DNA of 64,000 bases. Origin: Prado023 sp963774745. Its GTDB lineage: Bacteria > Actinomycetota > Actinomycetes > S36-B12 > CAIYMF01. The position numbers and the translations under genes were made by a program. The notes under the pieces are model-generated. The model was given only the letters and a program-made list of their open reading frames with translations. It was not told the origin of the DNA and ran no database searches. The stretch spans positions 372,001 to 436,000 of the forward strand of contig CAVZGE010000002.1 of assembly GCA_963774745.1 (NCBI GenBank). The letters run 5' to 3'. Positions 57,386 to 64,000 of this stretch are shown here, one piece after another (positions within the stretch are counted from its first letter, which is position 1; each line of letters opens with the position of its first letter).

Positions 57386-58330
57386 CTAGGCCCAGTGCCG
57401 GCCGGTCAGGCGCTCGTAGGCCTGCACGTAGAGGGCGCGGGTGCGCTCGACGACCTCGTCGGGCAGCGGTGGGGGCGGCTCGTGGCCGGTACGGTCCCAG
57501 CCGGATGCCGGGGAGGCCAGCCAGTCACGCACGTACTGCTTGTCGTAGGACGGCTGCCCTCCCGGGCGCCCCGGCCGCCAGCCGTCGGCCGGCCAGAAGC
57601 GCGAGGAGTCCGGGGTGAGCACCTCGTCGGCGAGCAGCACCCTGGCCCCGGGAGCACCCACCGGCCGGCCGAACTCGAACTTCGTGTCGGCCAGGATGAG
57701 ACCGCGCTCCCGGGCGATCCCCTCGGCCCGCGAGTAGACCGCGAGGGTGAGCCGGCGCAGCTCGGTGGCATCGCTGGCGCCGACCGTGGCCACCACGGCG
57801 TCGAAGTCCACGTTCTCGTCGTGGTCGCCGAGCTGGGCCTTGGTCGCCGGAGTGAAGATCGGCTCAGGCAGCCGGGAGCCGTCCACGAGTCCGCCGGGCA
57901 GCCGGACGCCGCACACCGACCCCGAGGTCGCGTACTCGACCAGGCCCGAGCCCGTGAGGTAGCCGCGAGCGACGCACTCGACGGGGAACATCTCCAGCGG
58001 TCGGCACAGCATCGCGCGCCCGGCGACCTCGGCCGGGATGGTGCCGTCGAGGACGTGGTTGTCCACGATGTCGGCCACCCGCTCGAACCACCACAGGCTC
58101 AGCTGCGTCAGGATCGCGCCCTTGTCGGGAATCGTCGTGGGCAGGACCCAGTCATAGGCCGAGATGCGGTCGGAGGCGACGAACAACAGCGCGCCGTCGG
58201 GGGCCCGGTAGAGGTCGCGGACCTTGCCGGAGTAGACGGGGGTGTACCCCGGGATCGCCGGGGCGGGCGGGATGGTGGGCTCGGGCCGGCCCGGCAACGA
58301 CCCCGGGGCTCCCGCGGATGCCCCGCTCAC
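57386..58330 (-). CDS. purC: SAICAR synthetase
   Basis: This 314-residue enzyme adds aspartate to CAIR in purine synthesis. YSGKVRDLYRAPDGALLFV and SDRISAYDWVL open it, VECVARGYLTGSG is the family block, and ILADTKFEFG and LADEVLTPDSSRFWPAD complete the ATP site. GTG 58330 overlaps the purB stop as GTGA, so it is the last gene of the purD-purB-purC run. Confidence 0.96.
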   Translation of the reverse strand: MSGASAGAPGSLPGRPEPTIPPAPAIPGYTPVYSGKVRDLYRAPDGALLFVASDRISAYDWVLPTTIPDKGAILTQLSLWWFERVADIVDNHVLDGTIPAEVAGRAMLCRPLEMFPVECVARGYLTGSGLVEYATSGSVCGVRLPGGLVDGSRLPEPIFTPATKAQLGDHDENVDFDAVVATVGASDATELRRLTLAVYSRAEGIARERGLILADTKFEFGRPVGAPGARVLLADEVLTPDSSRFWPADGWRPGRPGGQPSYDKQYVRDWLASPASGWDRTGHEPPPPLPDEVVERTRALYVQAYERLTGRHWA

Positions 58331-59748
58331 AGGATCGCTCCCGGGCTGTAGGTGGCGGCATCGGGATGCTGGGCCGCGATGACCTCGATGCGCCGGACGA
58401 CGCGGGCCACCTGGTCGCGGGCTGCGCCGGTGAACTCGATCGGGTCGGCGACCAGGGCCTCCAGCGCCGCGCGATCCAGGCCCAGCCGGCCGTCGGCGGC
58501 AAGCCGGTCGAACAGGTCGTTCGTCGCCTGGCCGCGGCGCAGGTCGAGGGCCACGGCCACGGCGTGGGTCTTGATGACCTCATGGGCCGTCTCGCGCCCC
58601 ACCCCGGCGCGCACCGCCGCCATCAGGACCTTCGTGGTGGCCAGGAACGGCAGGTACCGGCGCAGCTCGGCGTCGATCACCGCCGGGAAGGCGCCGAACT
58701 CGTCGAGCACCGTGAGGAACGTCTCGAACAGCCCGTCGATCGCGAAGAAGGCATCCGGCAGGGCCACCCGGCGGACCACCGAGCAGAACACGTCCCCCTC
58801 GTTCCACTGCGCCCCGGCCAGCTCGGCCCCCATCGAGGCGTACCCGCGCAGGATGACCGTCAGCCCGTTGACCCGCTCACAGGAGCGCGAGTTCATCTTG
58901 TGGGGCATGGCCGAGGATCCGACCTGGCCCTCCTTGAACCCCTCGGTCACCAGCTCGTTGCCTGCCATCAGCCGGATCGTGGTCGCCAGGCTGGACGGCC
59001 CAGCCGCGACCTGGACCAGTGCGGAGAGCACGTCGTGGTCCAGGGAACGTGGGTAGATCTGGCCGACCGAGTCCAGGACCTCGGTGAAGCCCAGATGGGT
59101 CGCGACACGCTGCTCGAGGTCGCCGAGGCGGTGGGCGTCGCCGTCGAGGAGGTCGAGCATGTCCTGGGCAGTGCCGACCGGCCCCTTGATCCCGCGCAGC
59201 GGGTAGCGCTCGAGCAGGTCCTCGACACGTGCGTACGCCACGATCAGCTCCTCGGCGGCCGAGGCGAACCGCTTGCCCAGGGTCGTGGTCTGTGCGGCGA
59301 CGTTGTGGCTGCGCCCGGTCAGCGGCTGGTCGGCGTACTGCGAGGCCAGCGCGCCGAGGCGAGCCAGGGCGGCCACCACGCGGTCGCGGACGAGCTCCAG
59401 CGCCAGGCGCACCTGCATCTGCTCGACGTTCTCGGTCAGGTCCCGGCTGGTCATCCCCTTGTGGATGTGCTCGGTTCCGGCGAGGTCGGCGAACTCCTCG
59501 ATGCGGGCCTTCACGTCGTGACGGGTGACCTTCTCGCGTGCGGCGATGGACGCCAGGTCAACCCGATCGCGAACCGATTCGTAGGCCTCGATCGTGCCGT
59601 CGGGAACGGGGATCCCGAGGTCGGACTGGGCGCGCAGGACAGCGATCCACAGGTCGCGCTCGAGACGCACCTTGTGCTCTGGGGACCACAGCGCGACCAT
59701 CTCGGCTGAGGCGTACCGCTGGGCCAGGACGTTGGGGATCTGAGTCAC
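58327..59748 (-). CDS. purB: Adenylosuccinate lyase
   Basis: This 473-residue enzyme splits SAICAR and adenylosuccinate. HIHKGMTSRDLTENV and TGRSHNVAAQTTTLGK are conserved blocks, and the signature loop is GSSAMPHKMNSRSCERV. GTG 59748 gives the expected N terminus (MTQIPNVLAQRYAS). A much longer upstream frame to 60507 runs through repeats and is rejected. Confidence 0.96.
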   Translation of the reverse strand: MTQIPNVLAQRYASAEMVALWSPEHKVRLERDLWIAVLRAQSDLGIPVPDGTIEAYESVRDRVDLASIAAREKVTRHDVKARIEEFADLAGTEHIHKGMTSRDLTENVEQMQVRLALELVRDRVVAALARLGALASQYADQPLTGRSHNVAAQTTTLGKRFASAAEELIVAYARVEDLLERYPLRGIKGPVGTAQDMLDLLDGDAHRLGDLEQRVATHLGFTEVLDSVGQIYPRSLDHDVLSALVQVAAGPSSLATTIRLMAGNELVTEGFKEGQVGSSAMPHKMNSRSCERVNGLTVILRGYASMGAELAGAQWNEGDVFCSVVRRVALPDAFFAIDGLFETFLTVLDEFGAFPAVIDAELRRYLPFLATTKVLMAAVRAGVGRETAHEVIKTHAVAVALDLRRGQATNDLFDRLAADGRLGLDRAALEALVADPIEFTGAARDQVARVVRRIEVIAAQHPDAATYSPGAIL

Positions 59749-59766
59749 GGCGCCATTGTCCCGCAC

Positions 59767-59811
59767 GCCGCGGCACACCCCGCCGCGGCACGCCCCGCCG
59801 CGGCACACCCC
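59767..59811. repeat. Three 15-bp tandem repeats upstream of purB
   Basis: GCCGCGGCACACCCC occurs three times in a row (59767, 59782 with one change, 59797). It sits 19 bp upstream of the purB start. Confidence 0.75.
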
Positions 59812-59843
59812 CGAGCAACGGCCGCCGTCCGGCCAGCGCCCTT

Positions 59844-60007
59844 GCCGTGGATCTGGTTGATTCCGGGGCGTTGGCGGGCGCGGCCGCGGAGCCTCGCCGT
59901 GGACATGGTTGACCATGGGCTGGCCTTGAGCCCAGCAGACAACCACATCGACGGCACGGATGCACCAGGTCGGCTGCGTACCGGCGAGAAACGACCACAT
60001 CGATGGC
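59844..60007. repeat. Symmetric four-copy 16-bp array between purD and purB
   Basis: Direct copies GCCGTGGATCTGGTTG (59844-59859) and GCCGTGGACATGGTTG (59896-59911). Inverted copies CAACCACATCGACGGC (59940-59955) and CGACCACATCGATGGC (59992-60007). Spacing is 52, 44 and 52 bp, and both pairs share the same centre at 59925.5. TGGGCT/AGCCCA pairs near the centre. Sequence between copies is not conserved, which suggests protein-binding sites rather than one old duplication. Confidence 0.7.
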
Positions 60008-60142
60008 GAGGCGCCCAGCACCCGCGGCATGGGCAGCGGGTGCCGGCAAGATCCCGGATGGCGAATGCCGGTGCCACCCCAGGAGCGCCGTTCTCGCGGC
60101 GGCCGCTGGAGACCCGCCTGCAATCGGTGGTGCGGGGTGGCA

Positions 60143-61429
60143 TCAGGGTGTGGGGATGCGACCTTCGGCGGCGGCGCGGGCGATGTCGCGGCGGTAGTGA
60201 CCGCCGTCGAGGGAGATCGCGTCGAGCAGCTCGTAGGCGCGTTCGCGGGCGCCAGCGAGGTCGGCGGCCCGGGCGGTGGCACACAGCACGCGGCCGCCGG
60301 TGGCAACCAGCTGGCCGCCGTGTAGTTCCGTGCCGGAGTGCACCACCCAGGCGGCATCCCACCCGGACTCCGCGTCCGCGCCTGTGGGTACCCCGGTGAG
60401 GACGCCGCCGGTCCTCGGGGCCTCGGGGTACCCGGGGGAGGCCAGCACGACCGTGACGGCCGAGCCCGGGTGCCACTGCAGGTCACCGGCCTCGTCGAGC
60501 GTGCCACGGGCCGCCGCGTTCAGCAGGCCGGCAAGCGGCGTTCGGAGCAGGGCGAGGACGACCTGGGTCTCCGGGTCACCGAACCGCGCGTTGAACTCGA
60601 CCACACGCAGCCCGCGCGACGTGAGGGCCAGGCCCGCGTACAGCAGGCCGCTGAACGGCGTGCCTCGCTCGGCCATCAGGTCGATGGTCGGCTGGACGAC
60701 TCGCGCCATGATCTCGTCGATGAGTCCCGCCGGGGCCCAGGGCAGGGGAGCGTAGGCACCCATGCCCCCGGTGTTCGGCCCCGTGTCGCCCTCGCCCACC
60801 CGCTTGAAGTCCTGTGCCGGGACCAACGCAACCGCGGTGGAGCCGTCGGTGATCGCGAACAGGGAGACCTCCGGGCCGTCGAGGAACTCCTCCACCACCA
60901 CGGCGCCCCCCGGTCGGGCCAGGCAGGCGACAGCATGGTCGAGGGCTGCCCTCCGGTCGTCGGTGACGACGACGCCCTTCCCGCCGGCCAGCCCGTCGTC
61001 CTTGACCACGTGGGGCGCGCCGAACTGGTCGAGGGCGTGGGCGACCTCCTCGACTGTCGTGCACACGTGGGCCATCGCCGTCGGCACGCCGGCCTCGGCC
61101 ATCACCTGCTTGGCGAAGGCCTTCGAGCCCTCGAGCTGCGCGGCGGCGCCCGACGGCCCGAACGTGGCGAACCCGGCATCGCGCAGGGCGTCCGCCACGC
61201 CAGCGACCAGCGGGGCCTCGGGCCCGATGACCACGAGATCCACGGTCAGCTCCCGGGCCAGGCGGACGACGTCGGCCGGATCGGTGGCCGCCACACGGTG
61301 GTTGGTGCCGACCTCGGCCGTCCCTGCGTTGCCCGGGGCGATGTGCAGGGCTCCGACGGTGGGGTCCGCGGCCAGGGCCAGGGCCAGGGCGTGCTCACGT
61401 CCGCCGGAGCCGATCACGAGGATGTCCAC
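60143..61429 (-). CDS. purD: Phosphoribosylamine-glycine ligase (GAR synthetase)
   Basis: This 428-residue ATP-grasp enzyme makes GAR. It starts MDILVIGSGGREHALA, has HVVKDDGLAGGKGVVVTDD for nucleotide binding, PNTGGMGAYAPLP, and the magnesium site VVEFNARFGDPETQVVL. It begins 10 bp after the preceding membrane gene. The 394 bp to purB hold the two repeat arrays. Confidence 0.97.
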   Translation of the reverse strand: MDILVIGSGGREHALALALAADPTVGALHIAPGNAGTAEVGTNHRVAATDPADVVRLARELTVDLVVIGPEAPLVAGVADALRDAGFATFGPSGAAAQLEGSKAFAKQVMAEAGVPTAMAHVCTTVEEVAHALDQFGAPHVVKDDGLAGGKGVVVTDDRRAALDHAVACLARPGGAVVVEEFLDGPEVSLFAITDGSTAVALVPAQDFKRVGEGDTGPNTGGMGAYAPLPWAPAGLIDEIMARVVQPTIDLMAERGTPFSGLLYAGLALTSRGLRVVEFNARFGDPETQVVLALLRTPLAGLLNAAARGTLDEAGDLQWHPGSAVTVVLASPGYPEAPRTGGVLTGVPTGADAESGWDAAWVVHSGTELHGGQLVATGGRVLCATARAADLAGARERAYELLDAISLDGGHYRRDIARAAAEGRIPTP

Positions 61430-61439
61430 GCCCCGCAGG

Positions 61440-62351
61440 TTACCGGTCGAGGGTCACGCCCCCGGCCGAGGCGTCCCGCAGGTGGCGCCCGACGACGGCC
61501 ACGACGTACCAGAGCCACAGGATCATGCCGATGTGCAGGACGTCGTTCTCGGAGAAGTAGAAGCCATCGCCGTCGTCCCAGAGGACGGCCGTGATCCCGG
61601 CTGCGTAGTAGCCGAAGTAGGCGACCTGGACGAGCACGAGGAGGACTGCGGCGACCACGAGCGACCGGTCCATCGGATCACGCATGGCCACGTACCGGCG
61701 GCCCGCCACGACGACCACGATGAGGATGCCGGGCAGGGCGAACAGCATGAGGACGCCGAAGGAGAGCAGTGCCGCGCTGGGCGCCAGCACGCCGATGACG
61801 GTCACGGCCAGATAGGTCATTGCGTTGATCGCGGCGAAGAGGATCAGCCCGCGGCGCAGGGCTCCCGTGGTGCAGGCGTGGGCGACGGCGATGAGCATCG
61901 CGCTGACACTGCTCGCCTGGGTGAGGCTGTAGCCCACCTCCCAGGCGTTTGTGAGGCGACAGAGGTCGAGCCCGGCGCACTTGAGCTCATAGCTGAAGGC
62001 CTGATAGCTGACACCCGCCAGTGCCGCGCCGATGCCGCCGAGGATCAGCGCGGTCCCGAGCCAGATCCGCGACCGCTGTCCCCGGCGGGTGTGCAGGAAG
62101 TACCCGCCGGAGGCGACCCACAGACCGGCGAGCAGGAAGACGAGGAACGTCCCGAGCGGCTCGTTCAGGACCGTGGATCCGACCTGGACGCACGGTCGCT
62201 GGTCGCACCACTGCTGCGGCGTGGTCGGCGGCTGGTAGGTCAGCTCGTCGAGCCGGCCGCAGGCGCTGAGCATCAGGACACCAGCCGCGGCGGCCGGACC
62301 GCGCGCTGCGGACCCCGGGGCGCCGGGCCGCAGCGGCGCGGGTCGGCTCAC
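61440..62351 (-). CDS. Unrecognised seven- to eight-helix membrane protein with lipobox-like start
   Basis: This 303-residue protein has an N terminus with LMLSAC (possible lipobox, Cys31), a short loop with paired Cys residues (WCDQRPCVQV), then seven or eight hydrophobic helices. A second Cys pair is in LKCAGLDLCRL. The last helix has NDVLHIGMILWLWYVV. I do not recognise the family; the helix count and late Asn-Asp/His recall ceramidase- or haemolysin-like membrane hydrolases, but no full motif is present. GTG 62351 overlaps the stop of the upstream gene, and purD follows after 10 bp. Confidence 0.7.
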   Translation of the reverse strand: MSRPAPLRPGAPGSAARGPAAAAGVLMLSACGRLDELTYQPPTTPQQWCDQRPCVQVGSTVLNEPLGTFLVFLLAGLWVASGGYFLHTRRGQRSRIWLGTALILGGIGAALAGVSYQAFSYELKCAGLDLCRLTNAWEVGYSLTQASSVSAMLIAVAHACTTGALRRGLILFAAINAMTYLAVTVIGVLAPSAALLSFGVLMLFALPGILIVVVVAGRRYVAMRDPMDRSLVVAAVLLVLVQVAYFGYYAAGITAVLWDDGDGFYFSENDVLHIGMILWLWYVVAVVGRHLRDASAGGVTLDR

Positions 62352-62832
62352 AGGAGCAGGGTGGCGAGGTCGCCCTCCACCACCGCCCGATCCTCGAGGT
62401 CGTCGAGCCCGGCCGCGAGCTCGGCGGCGAGGTCCCGCTCGACCCGCGCGGCCCCGAGGTCGCCGCGGACCATGTGCGCCCGCGCGAGGGCCTCATGCGC
62501 GCTGGCCACGATGTAGCCACCGAGCTCGTGCTCGGCGCACAGGTCGAGGCACCGCTGGGCGTGGACCGTTGCCGGCTCGTGCCGGCCCAGGACGGCGTAG
62601 GTCCGGGCGCACTGCCACTCGCCGATCGCCCACTCCTGCGGTCCGCCGGCCCGGCCCCAGTGCCAGCGGGAGGCGTGCGTGCAGTGGATCAGGTCGAACT
62701 CCTCGGCAGGAGTCCGCTCCGGGAGGTCCAGCAGGCTCCAGGCGTGGTTGAACAGGGCAACCGCCTGGGCGCGGTCAGCTGCACGCTCCTGGGCGAGCTC
62801 CGGGCGGCGTCGTCGATGTCGTCCGTGGGCAT
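62348..62832 (-). pseudogene. Helical repeat-like protein with apparent 1-nt frameshift near its start
   Basis: About 162 residues in a TPR-like helical family common in actinobacteria (HASRWHWGRAGGPQEWAIGEW, CARTYAVLGRHEPATVHAQR, AHEALARAHMVRGD). The natural start is ATG 62832, coding MPTDDIDDAAR with G/C third bases, but that frame shifts out near 62800. One extra G in CCGGAGCTC would join it to ELAQERAADRAQAV. The in-frame GTG 62839 gives a rare-codon, Arg/His-rich start. Either a real lesion or a base error; the rest is intact. Confidence 0.68.
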
Positions 62833-62881
62833 GGCCCACAGGGTAGGGGCCAGGGCGCCGTGCGGCTGGGCGGCTGGGCGC

Positions 62882-64000
62882 TCAGCCCTCGTAGTGGCGG
62901 TCGACCTCGGTGAGCACCTCGTCGAGGATCGCCAGGCCGGTGCGGGCCTCCTCGTCGGTGACGGTGCAGGGGGGCACGACGTGCAGGCGGTTGAAGTTGG
63001 TGAACGGCAGCAGGCCGCGCTTCCTCGCCTCGGTGACCAGCACGGTCATCGCCTCGGACGTCCCGCCGTACGGGGCCAGCATCGCGCGGGTCTCGCGGTT
63101 GCTCACGAGGTCCAGCGCCCAGAACACGCCCAGGCCGCGCACCTCGCCGATCACCGGGTGCTTCTCGGCCAGCTCGGCCAGGCCGGGGCCGAGGACGTCG
63201 GAGCCGATGCGGGCGGCGTTCTCGACGATGCCCTCCTCGCGCATGGCGGTGATGCTGGCCACGATCGAGGCCGCCGCCAGCGGGTGCCCGGAGTAGGTCA
63301 GCCCGCCCGGGAACACGCGGTTGTCGAACGTGGCCGCGATCTCGTCGGAGATGATCACCCCGCCCACGGGCACGTAGCCGGAGTTCGACCCCTTCGCGAA
63401 CGTGACCAGGTCGGGGCGGACGTCGAAGTGGTCGAACGCGAACCACTTGCCGGTGCGCCCGAAGCCGGCCATCACCTCGTCGAGGATCAGCATGATCCCG
63501 TTCTCGTCGCACAGTGCCCGGACGCCCTCGAGGTAGCCCGGCGGCGGGATCAGGACCCCGGCGGTGCCCACGACGGTCTCCATCAGGATGGCCGCGATCG
63601 TGCCCGGGCCCTCGAACCGGATGACGTCGGCGAGGTGCTCCAGCGCCCGCTGGGACTCCTGCTCGGGACTCGTGGCCCAGAAGTGCGAGCGGTAGGGGTA
63701 GGGGCCGAAGAAGTGCACGTGGTCGTCGGCGAACTCGTTGGGCCAGCGCCGCGGGTCGCCGGTCGCGACGATGGCGGCCCCGGTGTTGCCGTGGTACGAG
63801 CGGTAGAAGCTCAGGACCTTGCGCCGCCCGGTGTGCAGGCGGGCCATCCGGATGGCGTTCTCGATCGCATCGGCACCGCCGTTGGTGAAGAACACCTTGT
63901 TCATGCTCTCCGGGGCCAGCTCGACGATGAGGCGGGCGGCCTCGCTGCGGGCGGCGTTGGCGTGCTGCGGGGCGATGGTGGCCAGGATCCCGGCCTGCTC
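62882..64000 (-). CDS. Class III aminotransferase (5' end beyond window)
   Basis: The last 372 residues of a PLP enzyme. The frame runs past base 64000 with no start in view; ATG 63904 is internal. FFTNGGADAIENAIRMAR, SYHGNT, and ILDEVMAGFGRTGKWFAFDHF are fold-type I class III features, and the PLP Lys is in TFAKGSNSGYVPVGG. Relatives include taurine/beta-alanine:pyruvate and 4-aminobutyrate transaminases; the substrate is unknown. It lies first in a minus-strand run that ends with purC. Confidence 0.9.
   Translation of the reverse strand, partial: EQAGILATIAPQHANAARSEAARLIVELAPESMNKVFFTNGGADAIENAIRMARLHTGRRKVLSFYRSYHGNTGAAIVATGDPRRWPNEFADDHVHFFGPYPYRSHFWATSPEQESQRALEHLADVIRFEGPGTIAAILMETVVGTAGVLIPPPGYLEGVRALCDENGIMLILDEVMAGFGRTGKWFAFDHFDVRPDLVTFAKGSNSGYVPVGGVIISDEIAATFDNRVFPGGLTYSGHPLAAASIVASITAMREEGIVENAARIGSDVLGPGLAELAEKHPVIGEVRGLGVFWALDLVSNRETRAMLAPYGGTSEAMTVLVTEARKRGLLPFTNFNRLHVVPPCTVTDEEARTGLAILDEVLTEVDRHYEG

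Noticed and set aside
59749..60507. N-terminal extension of purB or a separate gene here
   Set aside because: The frame passes through tandem repeats and into purD; translation has no similarity to purB, and GTG 59748 gives the normal N terminus.

Overview
The window is very GC-rich and gene-dense, uses many GTG starts, and has frequent four-base GTGA/ATGA stop-start overlaps. It carries the actinobacterial neighbourhood proC / HTH / bS22-type ribosomal protein / SDR / acyltransferase, an HspR-type (HAIR) dnaK operon, a FadE5-like acyl-CoA dehydrogenase, an EtfD-like membrane oxidoreductase and a MFS-cNMP-patatin fusion known from mycobacteria. This points to a chromosomal segment of a high-GC Actinomycetota bacterium. 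The genus cannot be read from the sequence. No insertion sequence, prophage, CRISPR array or replication origin is visible.

Layout. 1-11.5 kb is housekeeping: proline dehydrogenase end and proC, a KtrAB-type potassium uptake pair, an AcuC-type deacetylase, the conserved HTH-bS22-SDR-acyltransferase cluster, a HAD phosphatase, an acyl-CoA ligase, a small glutaredoxin, a nitrilase-family amidase and a rhodanese lipoprotein. 11.3-12.4 kb is a GNAT gene between related repeats and long G/C tracts. 12.4-19.2 kb holds an acyl-CoA dehydrogenase, a ClC channel, a VanZ-like protein, nagA and RNase J. 19.3-21 kb is a small accessory island: truncated DUF2079 gene, ribbon-helix-helix/Doc toxin-antitoxin pair, about 0.5 kb without genes, and tRNA-Gly. 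21.1-33 kb starts with dcd and continues as a surface-glycan locus: two paralogous secreted glycosidases, a polyprenyl-phosphate sugar transferase, a DUF1972 glycosyltransferase, a DUF4012 protein, a GT2 enzyme and a GT39-like membrane enzyme. An MFS transporter and a methyltransferase follow. 34-43.5 kb carries etfD and the chaperone set dnaK-grpE-dnaJ-hspR-clpB. 43.8-47.2 kb has the MFS/cNMP/patatin fusion, SRP RNA and tRNA-Ser. 47.4-53 kb has two cell-wall peptidases, upp, tadA, an orphan transhydrogenase subunit and a tocopherol-cyclase-family protein. 53-57.3 kb is a complete PTS (EIIB, EIIA, HPr, EI, EIIC), probably for N-acetylglucosamine. 57.4-64 kb is a minus-strand run: class III aminotransferase (cut by the window edge), a frameshifted gene, a membrane protein, purD, purB, purC.

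How the genes work together. The PTS would import and phosphorylate N-acetylglucosamine, and NagA, 37 kb away, would deacetylate the product. FadE, the acyl-CoA ligase and EtfD belong to fatty-acid oxidation; fadE and etfD share a 16-bp palindromic element upstream, which suggests one regulator. DnaK, GrpE, DnaJ, HspR and ClpB form a heat-shock group with an HspR site ahead of dnaK. The most unusual structures are the shared fadE/etfD operator, the glycan locus with its duplicated glycosidases, and a perfectly symmetric four-copy 16-bp array between purD and purB.
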